DNA of 20,928 nt from Nanobdellati archaeon (GTDB lineage: Archaea; Aenigmatarchaeota; Aenigmatarchaeia; PWEA01): NCBI GenBank assembly GCA_022257805.1, contig JAKOPB010000002.1, forward strand, positions 1 through 20,928, given 5' to 3'. Numbering within the stretch: the stretch's first letter is position 1; each line of letters begins with the position of its first letter. A program made the position numbers and the translations under genes. Shown here piece by piece: positions 1-7,303 of this stretch. The notes under the pieces were generated by a model. It was not told where the DNA came from and did not search any database. It saw only the letters and a list, made by a program, of their open reading frames with translations.

Positions 1-32
1 CGGCCGTGGTTTCCTTGTTAAGAAAACCTTGA
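1..32 (+). CDS. 3' end of an upstream gene, possibly acetoacetyl-CoA thiolase (partial)
   Basis: Only the last nine codons and a TGA stop (30-32) are in the window; they read AVVSLLRKP. Thiolases often end in a short beta strand of this kind, and in archaea thiolase is normally encoded beside HMG-CoA synthase and a DUF35 protein, the two activities fused in the next gene. That context is the main reason for the guess. Nine residues cannot prove it, and the frame could be chance. Confidence 0.35.
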   Translation, partial: AVVSLLRKP

Positions 33-40
33 AGATATAT

Positions 41-1507
41 ATGGAATGGACAGGACCCGAGTACAGAAGAACCTTGGATCTGAGATATCTGAGGGGGAAG
101 AAGTGCAGCAAGTGTGGAAAGACGTACCTTTCCTCTCGGAACTTCTGCAGTGACTGTGGGAGAAAGGGCGATCTGTTCTGGGTAGATCTCCCGAAGAGAG
201 GCGAGGTACATTCGTCGTCTCTTGTCAGGAAGTCCACAAGCGACTTCGATCTGGATTACAAGGTACCCTATGCTGTTGGTTTAATCGAACTTGAAGGAGA
301 GGATTTCAAGGCCCCGGGTATAATCGATACAAAGGAAAGGGCCACGGGTAAAGAGGTTGGAGCGGAGATAGGTCTTCTGGGGGAGTCCAATGAGATTAAG
401 TTCTACACCTACGTCTGGAGACCAAGACAAAACTACCACTCACCCGAACCTTGTTCGGGAACTTCCGATGTCACCAATGGAATTGGTATTGTCGACTACG
501 GAGTTCACGTTCCGAGGAAAAGGATAAAATCAGAGGAGATATGTAAGGTATGGGGCGGTGAAGTTGAAGGCCTCGTAAAAAGCTTTCCTGGAAAGTGGGA
601 CGATCCGGGTTCCTATGCCATGAACTCTGCGCTCAACTGTTTGAAGAACAACGATGTGGAGCCATCTGAGATAGGAAAAATAATGGTAGGATCCGAATCC
701 CATCCCTACGCTGTTAACCCCACTGCCTCAATAGTTGCGGAACTGATAGGCTCGGACAAGCAGTGCGTGGACTTTGAGTTTGCATGTAAGGCAGGAACTC
801 AGGCGATTATAGAGGCACACGATTCTGTCAAGGCAGGAACAATAGATTATGGATTGGCCATAGGCTCCGATTCATCCCAGGCTGAGCCAGGTGGAACCCT
901 CGAATTTATGGCAGGAGACGGTGGGGCTGCCATACTGGTAGGGAAGGAGAAGCCCATAGCTGTGATAAACGGATACGAGTCTTTTTCTACGGACACGCCT
1001 GATTTTCTCAGAGGCGAAACAAAGGAGTTTCCCGTACACTTTGGAAGGTTCACAGGAGAGCCCGCCTACTTTAAGCATATAGAGACTGCTGCAAAAAGGC
1101 TTATGGACAAACAAGGAACGGAACCCGAGGACTACGACTACGCACTCTTCCATCAGCCAAACGGCAAGTTTCCAAGAAAGGTCGGCGGAAGACTTGGGTT
1201 CACCGAGGAGCAGATCGAGCCAACAATAGTTGTCGACTGGATAGGAAACACCTACTCTGCTTGCGTCCCTCTTGGTCTGTGTAGGGTTCTGGACCAGGCA
1301 TCACCCGGAGAAAGGATATTTATAACTTCCTATGGTTCCGGTGCAGGTTCCGACGCCTTCGACATAACGGTTACGGAACATATAAAGGAGAAACAGAAGC
1401 AAAAGGAAAGGAGCGTAGACTCTTGGCTAGGTAAGGAGGATGAGGATCTACTGGAGTTCGAATCCTATGGGAAGTATGCTAAGAACAAAGGACTTCTAAA
1501 GGGCTAA
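41..1507 (+). CDS. DUF35 zinc-ribbon/OB-fold protein fused to archaeal HMG-CoA synthase
   Basis: Predicted to condense acetyl-CoA with acetoacetyl-CoA to HMG-CoA, an early step of mevalonate and archaeal lipid synthesis, in the cytoplasm. Residues 1-135 (from the ATG at 41) form a DUF35 module: a zinc ribbon with Cys22, Cys25, Cys36 and Cys39, then an OB-like fold. Residues about 145-488 are the thiolase-fold synthase, with the nucleophile Cys249 in FACKAGTQA, a catalytic His371 in FHQPNGK, and the archaeal C-terminal tail YGKYAKNKG. In studied archaea thiolase, DUF35 and HMG-CoA synthase are three polypeptides in one channelling complex; here two are joined. A TTG at 29 overlaps the upstream TGA and is an alternative start giving 492 aa; no strong ribosome-binding site decides. 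The stop overlaps the convergent adk stop by two bases. Confidence 0.9.
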   Translation: MEWTGPEYRRTLDLRYLRGKKCSKCGKTYLSSRNFCSDCGRKGDLFWVDLPKRGEVHSSSLVRKSTSDFDLDYKVPYAVGLIELEGEDFKAPGIIDTKERATGKEVGAEIGLLGESNEIKFYTYVWRPRQNYHSPEPCSGTSDVTNGIGIVDYGVHVPRKRIKSEEICKVWGGEVEGLVKSFPGKWDDPGSYAMNSALNCLKNNDVEPSEIGKIMVGSESHPYAVNPTASIVAELIGSDKQCVDFEFACKAGTQAIIEAHDSVKAGTIDYGLAIGSDSSQAEPGGTLEFMAGDGGAAILVGKEKPIAVINGYESFSTDTPDFLRGETKEFPVHFGRFTGEPAYFKHIETAAKRLMDKQGTEPEDYDYALFHQPNGKFPRKVGGRLGFTEEQIEPTIVVDWIGNTYSACVPLGLCRVLDQASPGERIFITSYGSGAGSDAFDITVTEHIKEKQKQKERSVDSWLGKEDEDLLEFESYGKYAKNKGLLKG

Positions 1508-2154
1508 GAAACCAGTTCCCTTTTCTTCAGCTGTTCTATTATACTCTCGACCATCTTTTCTATCGAGGCGTCGGCCTTTCTGCACTTGTTCACTACGACA
1601 GGAACCTTGCCTTCGAAGTAGTGGATCACCGGCTCCGATCTGTTCTCGTATGTATCTATCCTGTCCTTTATGACCTTTGGTTTGTCGTCCTCTCTCTGGT
1701 ACAGTTCACCGTCGCACTCATCACAGACTCCCTCCTCTTCGGGTGGGTTGAAGAGCTTGTTGAAAACCTCTCCACATTCCCTACAGATTCTTCTCGAGGA
1801 AAGCCTTTCTATTATTATCTCATCGGTGACGTCCAGAAGTATGAGCGCGTCTATGTTGACGATGTCATCTAGAAACTCTGCCTGTTCTACCGTCCTTGGA
1901 TAGCCATCGAGTATGAAGTTGTCCATGCCTGTTTCCTTGAGTCTTTCTCTGACTACCTCATTTACGAGATCGTCGGGAACCAGTTCTCCTTTGTCAAGGT
2001 ACCCCTTGACCTTGTTTCCAAGTTCGGTATCCTTTTTCACAGCCTCCCGGAACATATCTCCGGTGGCGATGTGTTCTACGTTTATCCTGTCTTCAATTCT
2101 TGAAGAGTAGGTTCCCTTTCCTGAGCCAGGCGGACCGAAAATCAGAAATCTCAT
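1504..2154 (-). CDS. adk: Adenylate kinase, long zinc-LID type
   Basis: Converts ATP and AMP to two ADP in the cytoplasm. The P-loop GPPGSGKGT lies at residues 7-15, the AMP-site signature FILDGYPRT at 80-88, and the LID carries Cys124, Cys127, Cys144 and Cys147, a zinc-binding set. At 216 aa it matches the bacterial-type long-LID enzyme rather than the shorter archaeal AdkA type. An in-frame ATG at 2169 would add five residues, but GGTGA seven bases before the ATG at 2154 favours the shorter form. It is the last gene of the L7Ae-S28e-L24e operon, a place commonly taken by nucleoside diphosphate kinase in archaea; the sequence itself is clearly Adk, not Ndk. It ends in TAG. Confidence 0.95.
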   Translation of the reverse strand: MRFLIFGPPGSGKGTYSSRIEDRINVEHIATGDMFREAVKKDTELGNKVKGYLDKGELVPDDLVNEVVRERLKETGMDNFILDGYPRTVEQAEFLDDIVNIDALILLDVTDEIIIERLSSRRICRECGEVFNKLFNPPEEEGVCDECDGELYQREDDKPKVIKDRIDTYENRSEPVIHYFEGKVPVVVNKCRKADASIEKMVESIIEQLKKRELVS

Positions 2155-2156
2155 AT

Positions 2157-2312
2157 TTATTTCACCCATTTAGTGTCTTTTGGTTCTCTTCCGAGTTTCC
2201 GATGGTTTTTCTCGCATTTTGAGGAGCAGTAATAGAAGCTTTCGCCCGTGCTTTTTACAAATATCTTGCCTTCGCCCTTGTCTATCTTTTTTCCACAGAA
2301 GGTACATTCCAT
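2157..2312 (-). CDS. rpl24e: Ribosomal protein L24e
   Basis: A 51-aa zinc-ribbon protein of the large ribosomal subunit. It begins MECTFCGKKIDKGEGK and has the family pattern of two Cys pairs: Cys3/Cys6 near the start and Cys29/Cys33 in YYCSSKC, followed by the basic EKNHRKLGREPKDTKW end. GTGAT lies four bases upstream of the ATG, just after the S28e stop. Its own last codons contain the GGTGA used by adk, so the two are probably translated in a coupled manner. Length and motifs are normal for archaeal L24e, and the operon partners support the call. Confidence 0.95.
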   Translation of the reverse strand: MECTFCGKKIDKGEGKIFVKSTGESFYYCSSKCEKNHRKLGREPKDTKWVK

Positions 2313-2317
2313 CTATA

Positions 2318-2524
2318 TCACTTCTTGATTTTTCCTCCGGACTCCATCTCGGTTTCTCTGAGCATCAGTGTGTCGCCCTTCTTTACAGGGCCGACTACGT
2401 TCCTCACCAGGATCTTTCCCTGGTCCTGTCCTTCAAGAACCTTGCATCTGACTGCGGTGACGTCTCCGACACCACTTCTTCCAAGTATCTGTACTACTCT
2501 TCCTGGGACAGCTTCTTCTGCCAT
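2318..2524 (-). CDS. rps28e: Ribosomal protein S28e
   Basis: A 68-aa small-subunit OB-fold protein. The family core is plain: [18 protein letters not shown] followed by [19 protein letters not shown]. It sits ten bases downstream of the L7Ae gene and six bases upstream of L24e, the standard archaeal order L7Ae-S28e-L24e. The start gives the usual family length. A short Gly/Lys tail ends the protein. Nothing unusual is seen. Confidence 0.97.
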   Translation of the reverse strand: MAEEAVPGRVVQILGRSGVGDVTAVRCKVLEGQDQGKILVRNVVGPVKKGDTLMLRETEMESGGKIKK

Positions 2525-2534
2525 AGCGCATCAT

Positions 2535-2906
2535 TTACTCCGTAGCTTTTAAAGTCTTTACCTCATCAGCGATTTCCTTTACGAGACCTTCGGAGTCACC
2601 AACTTCGGTTATAGCGGCTGAAGCCGTCTGAACGGTTATCCCGCATGCTCTACCCAGCTCTTCCTTCTCCCCTACAAAGGTGTAGGGAATCGCCTTTTCT
2701 TCGCATATAGCTGGTAGATGCATAACAACTTCAGGAGGTTCGACATCTTCGGCTATTATAACCAAATCTGTACTACCCCTTTCAATTGCTTTTGTCACTT
2801 CGTTTGTTCCTATACTGAGCTTTCCGGTGGCTCTCGCAGTCTCAACGGCTTCGAGGGTCTTGTCCTCGAGGTCGTCTGAAACATTGAATTTTACATAATC
2901 TGCCAT
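2535..2906 (-). CDS. rpl7ae: Ribosomal protein L7Ae (kink-turn RNA-binding protein)
   Basis: Binds kink-turns in 23S rRNA and is also a core protein of box C/D and H/ACA RNPs and archaeal RNase P. The 123-aa protein has the full L7Ae/L30e fold with the characteristic ATGKLSIGTNEVTKAIERG and LVIIAEDVEPPEVVMHLP stretches and the GRACGI segment. A GAGGTGA ribosome-binding site lies five bases upstream of the ATG. It is the first gene of the L7Ae-S28e-L24e-adk operon and has its own TATA box and a folded leader that may be a self-binding site (described separately). Nop10, another H/ACA protein, is also encoded in this window. Confidence 0.97.
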   Translation of the reverse strand: MADYVKFNVSDDLEDKTLEAVETARATGKLSIGTNEVTKAIERGSTDLVIIAEDVEPPEVVMHLPAICEEKAIPYTFVGEKEELGRACGITVQTASAAITEVGDSEGLVKEIADEVKTLKATE

Positions 2907-2984
2907 CCAATCACCTCACGTGATTTTTTCATCAGTGATTTTCATCTTGGTCTTCTGTGACCATACCGAAGTCATGGACTTCGG
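2907..2984 (-). promoter_or_regulatory. Structured 5' leader of L7Ae mRNA, candidate autoregulatory element
   Basis: From 5' to 3' on the minus strand: a perfect 7-bp hairpin CCGAAGT/ACTTCGG with a 5-base loop (2966-2984); a 4-bp GGTC/GACC hairpin; then AATCAC occurring twice, each copy complementary to GTGATT that overlaps the ribosome-binding site GAGGTGA. The outer pairing leaves TGATGA on one side and GTGA on the other, resembling the sheared G-A strands of a kink-turn. L7Ae binds kink-turns and archaeal L7Ae autoregulation through its own leader has been reported. The non-canonical stem is weak here, so this remains a candidate. Confidence 0.45.
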
Positions 2985-3005
2985 GTCTGAACTTCTAAAC
3001 GTTTT

Positions 3006-3022
3006 AAAGTATTTAAAACTTT
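3006..3022 (-). promoter_or_regulatory. TATA box for the L7Ae operon
   Basis: On the minus strand the sequence AAGTTTTAAATACTTT lies between the gltX stop and the L7Ae gene. A start about 25 bp downstream would fall near 2985, exactly where the first leader hairpin begins. No transcript data are available. Confidence 0.5.
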
Positions 3023-3031
3023 TTACTGCCC

Positions 3032-4714
3032 CTATTTATGTGCAAAGTAAAAACAAGGCAGACCTTCCTTTCCGTCTACTCTCACGAAGCCGAACCGCTC
3101 GAACTGCAGTACGCTGCCTATCTTTTCTTCGAGTACGTTACGTTCCACCTTTCCTTCAGTTTTTTCTCCGCTCGGCATCATCACCTCACAGTCCATGGTT
3201 TCTTCTTCCGAGTCGGGCAGCCAGTGGACCTTTGGCATATCTTGAATTATGCTGTCTCCTGCGTATTTGCAGTTCTCCCCTTCCTCGGGCACCTCTATAT
3301 TGTACAGACCCTTGAGTCGGATAACTTCCCCGCGGTTTGACTCCAGGTCTTCTCTTTCAACCAGAAAGTTTTTACCCACAACCAATTTTCTGGTACCGTC
3401 CTTCTCGGGGTGCAAAGGCAACTCTATACCTCCTTTCTTCCCGGCGCCGTCCACCTTTATCTCAGCAGGATCTGACACGAAGAAGTAACGGCTTGCAACA
3501 GGATCAACTACCTTCCTGTTCATGCTGGTAAACTCCTGCATGGAAACCTCGGCGTTGGATCCCTTCACCGAGTACTTTCTTATAAGTTTCTCTATGGCCT
3601 CTGGTTGGAAGCCCCTTCTTCTGAGAGCCCTCACGGTTCCCAGTCTGGGGTCGTCCCACCCCGCGTACTCTCCGGACTGTATCCCTTTCCTGATCTTACT
3701 TGTAGACAGTACGGCGCCTTTAAGTGAGAGGAATCCGTGGTGGATCGTTGTCGGGTACTCCCAGTCAAAGTATTCGTATAGATCCTTCTGGTTCTTTGTG
3801 TTGGTTGAATGTTCCTTTGCTCTGAATATATGGGTTACATTGAGCTCGTGGTCGTCTACTGCAGAGGCGAAATTGTAGAGAGGCCAGACAGTGTAGTCCT
3901 CTGAAACAAAGGGATGGTCGTGGTCCTTAAGTATCCTAAAGGCCGGCCAGTCCCTCCTCGCAGGGTTTTTGTGTTCTATGTCTGTTTTTATCCTTAGAAC
4001 TGCTTCTCCCTCTTCGTACTCCCCGTCCTGCATCATATGCCACCTGTCTATATTTTCTTCAGGTTCAAGATCTCTGCAGGGACATCCTTCTTTTCTGTCT
4101 CTCATTTTCTTCCATTCAGGAGAGTCACATGTGCACACGTATGCGTTTCCATCTTCCAGAAGTTCATATGCAAGCTCGTAGTATACATCGAGTCTGTCTG
4201 ATGATTTTATAACGAGATCAGGCTTGCACCCTAGCCATTCCAGGTCCTCCTCTATCCATTTGTAGAACTTCTTCTTTGGAGACTTTTCAGGACTCGATGG
4301 ATTTGTATCATCAAATCTCAGGATAAAGCGTCCATCGTTCCTCTCGGCGTATAGATAAGAGAGTATGTATGCCCTGCTGTTTCCCAGGTGGAAAGGACCG
4401 TTTGGATTTGGTGCTGCCCTGGTTATTACCTGACCTTCCTCGTTGGGTATTTCCGGTAAACTGTCGTCTTCTTCCTCGGATTCCACCTCAAGCTCGATTC
4501 CAATCTTCTCCGCTCTCTCCTTCTGTTCTTCCCCTGACAGAGAGTTGACTTCGGACACGATTTTCTTTACGGTGTCTATTATCTCCCTTGGTTTCAGTCC
4601 GTCCCTTTCTGACATGATCCCCCCGAGAACCGCATTTACGTCTGCCTCACCGCAGTGGTTTATCGCGTTTCTCAGGGCATAACCCATGATCTTCTCTTCT
4701 GTTTCTTCGTCCAT
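3032..4714 (-). CDS. gltX: Glutamyl-tRNA synthetase, archaeal type
   Basis: Charges tRNA-Glu (and, in archaea that use the amidotransferase route, tRNA-Gln) with glutamate. The 560-aa protein has the archaeal N-terminal domain (YALRNAINHCGEADVNAVLG, residues 12-31), an acidic stretch near 78-86, the class I HIGH-like HLGN at 109-112, and the KMSKS-like STSK at 337-340 in LSTSKIRKG. Cys194/196 and Cys211/213 form a probable zinc site. The C-terminal half is the beta-barrel anticodon domain typical of archaeal GluRS and GlnRS. The start is ATG 4714; an ATG at 4720 overlaps the memo stop as TGATG and would add two residues. Either way it is coupled to memo. Non-discriminating status cannot be read from the sequence. 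Confidence 0.95.
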   Translation of the reverse strand: MDEETEEKIMGYALRNAINHCGEADVNAVLGGIMSERDGLKPREIIDTVKKIVSEVNSLSGEEQKERAEKIGIELEVESEEEDDSLPEIPNEEGQVITRAAPNPNGPFHLGNSRAYILSYLYAERNDGRFILRFDDTNPSSPEKSPKKKFYKWIEEDLEWLGCKPDLVIKSSDRLDVYYELAYELLEDGNAYVCTCDSPEWKKMRDRKEGCPCRDLEPEENIDRWHMMQDGEYEEGEAVLRIKTDIEHKNPARRDWPAFRILKDHDHPFVSEDYTVWPLYNFASAVDDHELNVTHIFRAKEHSTNTKNQKDLYEYFDWEYPTTIHHGFLSLKGAVLSTSKIRKGIQSGEYAGWDDPRLGTVRALRRRGFQPEAIEKLIRKYSVKGSNAEVSMQEFTSMNRKVVDPVASRYFFVSDPAEIKVDGAGKKGGIELPLHPEKDGTRKLVVGKNFLVEREDLESNRGEVIRLKGLYNIEVPEEGENCKYAGDSIIQDMPKVHWLPDSEEETMDCEVMMPSGEKTEGKVERNVLEEKIGSVLQFERFGFVRVDGKEGLPCFYFAHK

Positions 4715-4719
4715 GTGCA

Positions 4720-5568
4720 TCACTCTATGATTATCCCACAGTAACCGACTATGGAGTTCTTGTTCTTGGACACTTCGAATGAGGTCGAATGGTCCAGCAG
4801 CGTGCCTCTGGAAGCAATATCCTCCAGGTAGTAAAGCAAGGCGCTTATTGGACCGACTCCACATACAGTTGTGTCGTACTTCTCAACGACGTCCACAAAG
4901 GTCTCTGGAGAGAGTTTCTCTATCGCAGATGCAGCCTCCCTGTCGACCTTCTCTATGAAGTCGAGTTTTTTGCTTATACCTCCTGTTACAGGCTGATAAC
5001 CGTAGGAAGCTCCGAAGTGTGTGAAGTCAGATGAAGCCAGTGTTATGAAACCGGTGTCGGTTTCTTCACGCGCCTTCTTTATGGCTCTGCCCACGTCCCT
5101 TGCCACGTCGAGTTCACTTTCTGCCATGGATATCGGCACAAAGTTGAAATTACCGTATCTTTTCTGTAGCCACGGAAGCTGTACTTCGATCGAATGTTCC
5201 TGGTTGTGGGCCGTGTAGTCGTCTTCAAGGTATTCCGAGTTTTCCAGTATGGCCTCAGCCAGGTCTGTGTCTATTCTTGCACCTCCGAGCGGAGTCTTCC
5301 ACATTCCCGATGTCATTATTGCCTCCGAAGCACCCGTACCAGCATGACTCGGTCCAAGTATGACGAAGGTGTTTATATCTTCCATAAGGGACTTGTAGAC
5401 ATGTGCCTGGGTTTTTCCGCAGTACATATAGCCTGCGTGTGGAACCACACCACCGACCACATCCCTTACATCCACATCTGCTCTTCTGAGGAACTTGTCG
5501 AGCATCGATTCTATATCGCCTGAGCTTCTGGGATAGAACTGCCCAGCAGCGGCTGAGTTACGTATTAT
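4720..5568 (-). CDS. MEMO/AMMECR1-B family protein with a non-standard start codon
   Basis: Member of the MEMO family, related in fold to LigB-type non-haem iron dioxygenases; biochemical role in archaea not settled. Family metal-site residues are all visible: His in PHAGYMYCG, His in GPSHAG, His in SDFTHFG and Cys in TTVCGVGP. The first ATG (5505) would delete the conserved N-terminal signature. Reading upstream in frame gives RNSAAAGQFYP, the family's usual opening, preceded only by ATC-ATA-ATA and then an in-frame TAG at 5577-5575. Family proteins open M-[IV]-R, so the ATA at 5568 is the best-aligned start, or ATC at 5571, which lies seven bases after GGGTG. This gives about 282 aa, normal for the family. 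It overlaps gltX and follows rps2. Confidence 0.85.
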   Translation of the reverse strand: MIRNSAAAGQFYPRSSGDIESMLDKFLRRADVDVRDVVGGVVPHAGYMYCGKTQAHVYKSLMEDINTFVILGPSHAGTGASEAIMTSGMWKTPLGGARIDTDLAEAILENSEYLEDDYTAHNQEHSIEVQLPWLQKRYGNFNFVPISMAESELDVARDVGRAIKKAREETDTGFITLASSDFTHFGASYGYQPVTGGISKKLDFIEKVDREAASAIEKLSPETFVDVVEKYDTTVCGVGPISALLYYLEDIASRGTLLDHSTSFEVSKNKNSIVGYCGIIIE

Positions 5569-5605
5569 GATGGTCTAACACCCTAAAGACATTTGGGCTT
5601 TGAGA

Positions 5606-5619
5606 TTAATAAATATAGA
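5606..5619 (-). promoter_or_regulatory. Possible TATA box for memo-gltX
   Basis: TTCTATATTTATTAA on the minus strand directly after the rps2 stop. A start about 25 bp downstream (near 5590) would give a leader of about 20 bases carrying the GGGTG before the non-standard memo start. Read-through from rps2 is equally possible. Confidence 0.4.
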
Positions 5620-5623
5620 AAGT

Positions 5624-6214
5624 TTACTCTATTTCCTCGCCGGCGAAATCTGATATACTGTAGCCAAAATCGTCGTCATCTAGTTCTCCCTTCTTCTTGA
5701 GTGTTTCACGGGCAAGGAGATAGAGGATTGCACCCATGCTTTTCCTGCCCTTGTTATTACCGGGTATTATCAGATCCACGTAATCGAGGCTGGTGTAGCT
5801 GTCACATATCGCCACTATCGGTATCCTCTTTTTTATTGCCTCGAATATCGCCTGTTCGTCTACAAGTGGGTCCGCAATCACTACAACATCCGGTTCGAAG
5901 TACCTTTCGAAAGAAGGATTGGTTAACGTACCAGGCATGAATCTGCCGCTTATGACGTGGAAGTCCGTGGCCTCATCAAGTACCTCCAGTACAGGAACTG
6001 CGTTCTCCTTCCTTCCGACAAAGAGTATATCGTCAAACCTACTTAGAAACGAAGAAGCTACCTCTATCCTTTCGTCTACCTTTTCTATATTTATTATAGA
6101 AAGTCCGTCAGGCCTGGTTTTGAATATAAAGGGTTCCATTTCCTTCGATCTCTTTCTCATACCCAGGTGTACGCCGGAATTCACATACTTTTCTCTGTCC
6201 ATCAACTCGGTCAT
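5624..6214 (-). CDS. rps2: Ribosomal protein S2 (archaeal uS2)
   Basis: Small-subunit protein, 196 aa, normal for archaea. Family signatures are clear: SGVHLGMRKRSKEMEPFIF at the N-terminus, GRFMPGTLTNP, EPDVVVIADPLVDEQAI, PIVAICDSYT and IPGNNKGRKSMGAILYLLA. It ends in an acidic tail GELDDDDFGYS and onward. A good TATA box lies upstream and predicts a leader of only a few bases. rpoK lies upstream and memo downstream, a neighbourhood seen in many euryarchaea. Confidence 0.97.
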   Translation of the reverse strand: MTELMDREKYVNSGVHLGMRKRSKEMEPFIFKTRPDGLSIINIEKVDERIEVASSFLSRFDDILFVGRKENAVPVLEVLDEATDFHVISGRFMPGTLTNPSFERYFEPDVVVIADPLVDEQAIFEAIKKRIPIVAICDSYTSLDYVDLIIPGNNKGRKSMGAILYLLARETLKKKGELDDDDFGYSISDFAGEEIE

Positions 6215-6238
6215 AGTATCCCTTTTATTTTCATGGTA

Positions 6239-6251
6239 AGTTTATATAGTT
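6239..6251 (-). promoter_or_regulatory. TATA box for rps2
   Basis: AACTATATAAACT on the minus strand, a near-ideal archaeal TATA element, in the 55-bp gap after rpoK. The expected start near 6219 leaves about five bases before the rps2 ATG, so the mRNA may be almost leaderless. Confidence 0.6.
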
Positions 6252-6269
6252 CGGTTCACCGGCTTCAGA

Positions 6270-6473
6270 CTACTTCATCTTGGGAGGTTCCCTGTGCCTT
6301 ACCGTCAGAGGAACCACACCTTCATCGAACTCTTTCTTTGCTATCTCTATTGGGTCAGACCTGTCCTTCTTCTTTACCAAAGGCGGTGCTCCCATGTCTA
6401 TCTGCAGCGCCCTCGCTGATATTATCCGGGCCCTTTCAAACCTCGACATTTCATCAAATTCCAAGAATCTCAT
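6270..6473 (-). CDS. rpoK: DNA-directed RNA polymerase subunit K (Rpb6 family)
   Basis: Small universal RNA polymerase subunit equivalent to eukaryotic Rpb6 and bacterial omega. The 67-aa sequence carries the family core SRFERARIISARALQIDMGA followed by PPLV and the DPIEIAKKEFDEGVVPLTVRH region. A GGTGAT ribosome-binding site three bases before the ATG at 6473 supports this start; it overlaps the stop codon of the PAC2 gene upstream, so the pair is probably translationally coupled. Confidence 0.96.
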   Translation of the reverse strand: MRFLEFDEMSRFERARIISARALQIDMGAPPLVKKKDRSDPIEIAKKEFDEGVVPLTVRHREPPKMK

Positions 6474-6481
6474 ACGATCAC

Positions 6482-7285
6482 CTATCCTATGTACCTCAGC
6501 TTTTCTTTTTCGGATCCACCCTCTCCTTCTTCCATTTCCTGCATGGCCTTTTTCTGGACGTTTTCCAGTTTTTTCAGGAACTCCTCCATCTCTTCTACCT
6601 TGCCTTCTATATCATCCAAGGACACCTCTATGTCCAGTACATTCGACAGTACCTTTACTACGCTTTCAGCAGACTTTGGATCGGTCAGTATAGGGAAACC
6701 TGCTGTTTCGCCCATCAGGCAGAGGCCGTCCATCCCACGTTTCTTTGCCATTCCAAGCAGCAGACCTGTTCCGCCTACAATCATACCTATGTTTGAATCG
6801 GTATCCTCGAAGTTTATACCATGCTCTCCGAACTCATCCGCCAGTTCTTTGTGTGTTACTGCTCCCAGTACCTCCGGGTTGTCGTCCATCTCTTCTTTGA
6901 GGTCGCCGGTACTGTAGCCTCCAAGTGTTATTATCCTCTCGATGCCAATCCTTTCTGCAAAGTCCAGAACCTTTTCGGAGACATCGAAGTGGCCCTGACT
7001 ACCTTCTTTTCCTGCCTGTGAATCACCTATCAGGAAGACAATATCACTGCCACCGTCGTTTTTCAGGTAGTAGAACTCAAACTTCAGAAGCTCTACCTCG
7101 TCTTCATGTAAAAGTACGACCGGCATGAAGTGAGGAGAATAAAGTTCAGCAAACTTCTTTGCATCGAGGTGTTTTATCATATATTCGGCTGCTATCCTGC
7201 CCACATTTCCTATCCCAGGAAGCCCTTCGACGAGTACAGGACTTTCAAGCTCTGGTTCTTCGATAATATTTATCTCGGTATCCAT
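6482..7285 (-). CDS. PAC2 family protein, probable proteasome assembly chaperone
   Basis: Archaeal PAC2 proteins (PbaA/PbaB relatives) are linked to 20S proteasome assembly. The 267-aa protein shows the family opening VLVEGLPGIGNVGRIAAEYM, the central IVFLIGDSQAG and IITLGGYSTGDL strands, and IVGGTGLLLGMAKKRGM followed by CLMGETAGFPILTDP. The last 50 residues are a charged coiled coil (EEMEEFLKKLENVQKKAMQE). It lies between nop10 and rpoK; its TAG stop is embedded in the rpoK ribosome-binding site. PAC2 genes commonly follow nop10 in archaea. Which chaperone paralogue this is, and its partner, cannot be told here. Confidence 0.9.
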   Translation of the reverse strand: MDTEINIIEEPELESPVLVEGLPGIGNVGRIAAEYMIKHLDAKKFAELYSPHFMPVVLLHEDEVELLKFEFYYLKNDGGSDIVFLIGDSQAGKEGSQGHFDVSEKVLDFAERIGIERIITLGGYSTGDLKEEMDDNPEVLGAVTHKELADEFGEHGINFEDTDSNIGMIVGGTGLLLGMAKKRGMDGLCLMGETAGFPILTDPKSAESVVKVLSNVLDIEVSLDDIEGKVEEMEEFLKKLENVQKKAMQEMEEGEGGSEKEKLRYIG

Positions 7286-7303
7286 TGTATCCCTATTAAA
7301 ACT

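Noticed and set aside
2180..2545. Plus-strand 121-codon frame over L24e/S28e
   Set aside because: Antisense shadow of two certain ribosomal protein genes.
2920..2950. A box C/D guide RNA in the L7Ae leader (TGATGA present)
   Set aside because: No C, D', C', D series with proper spacing; better explained as a leader structure.
5575..5592. Memo start at ATG 5592 with read-through (or pyrrolysine) at the in-frame TAG
   Set aside because: TAG is used as an ordinary stop in several genes here (adk, aIF2-alpha, DRG, PAC2), and the family similarity starts only after the TAG.
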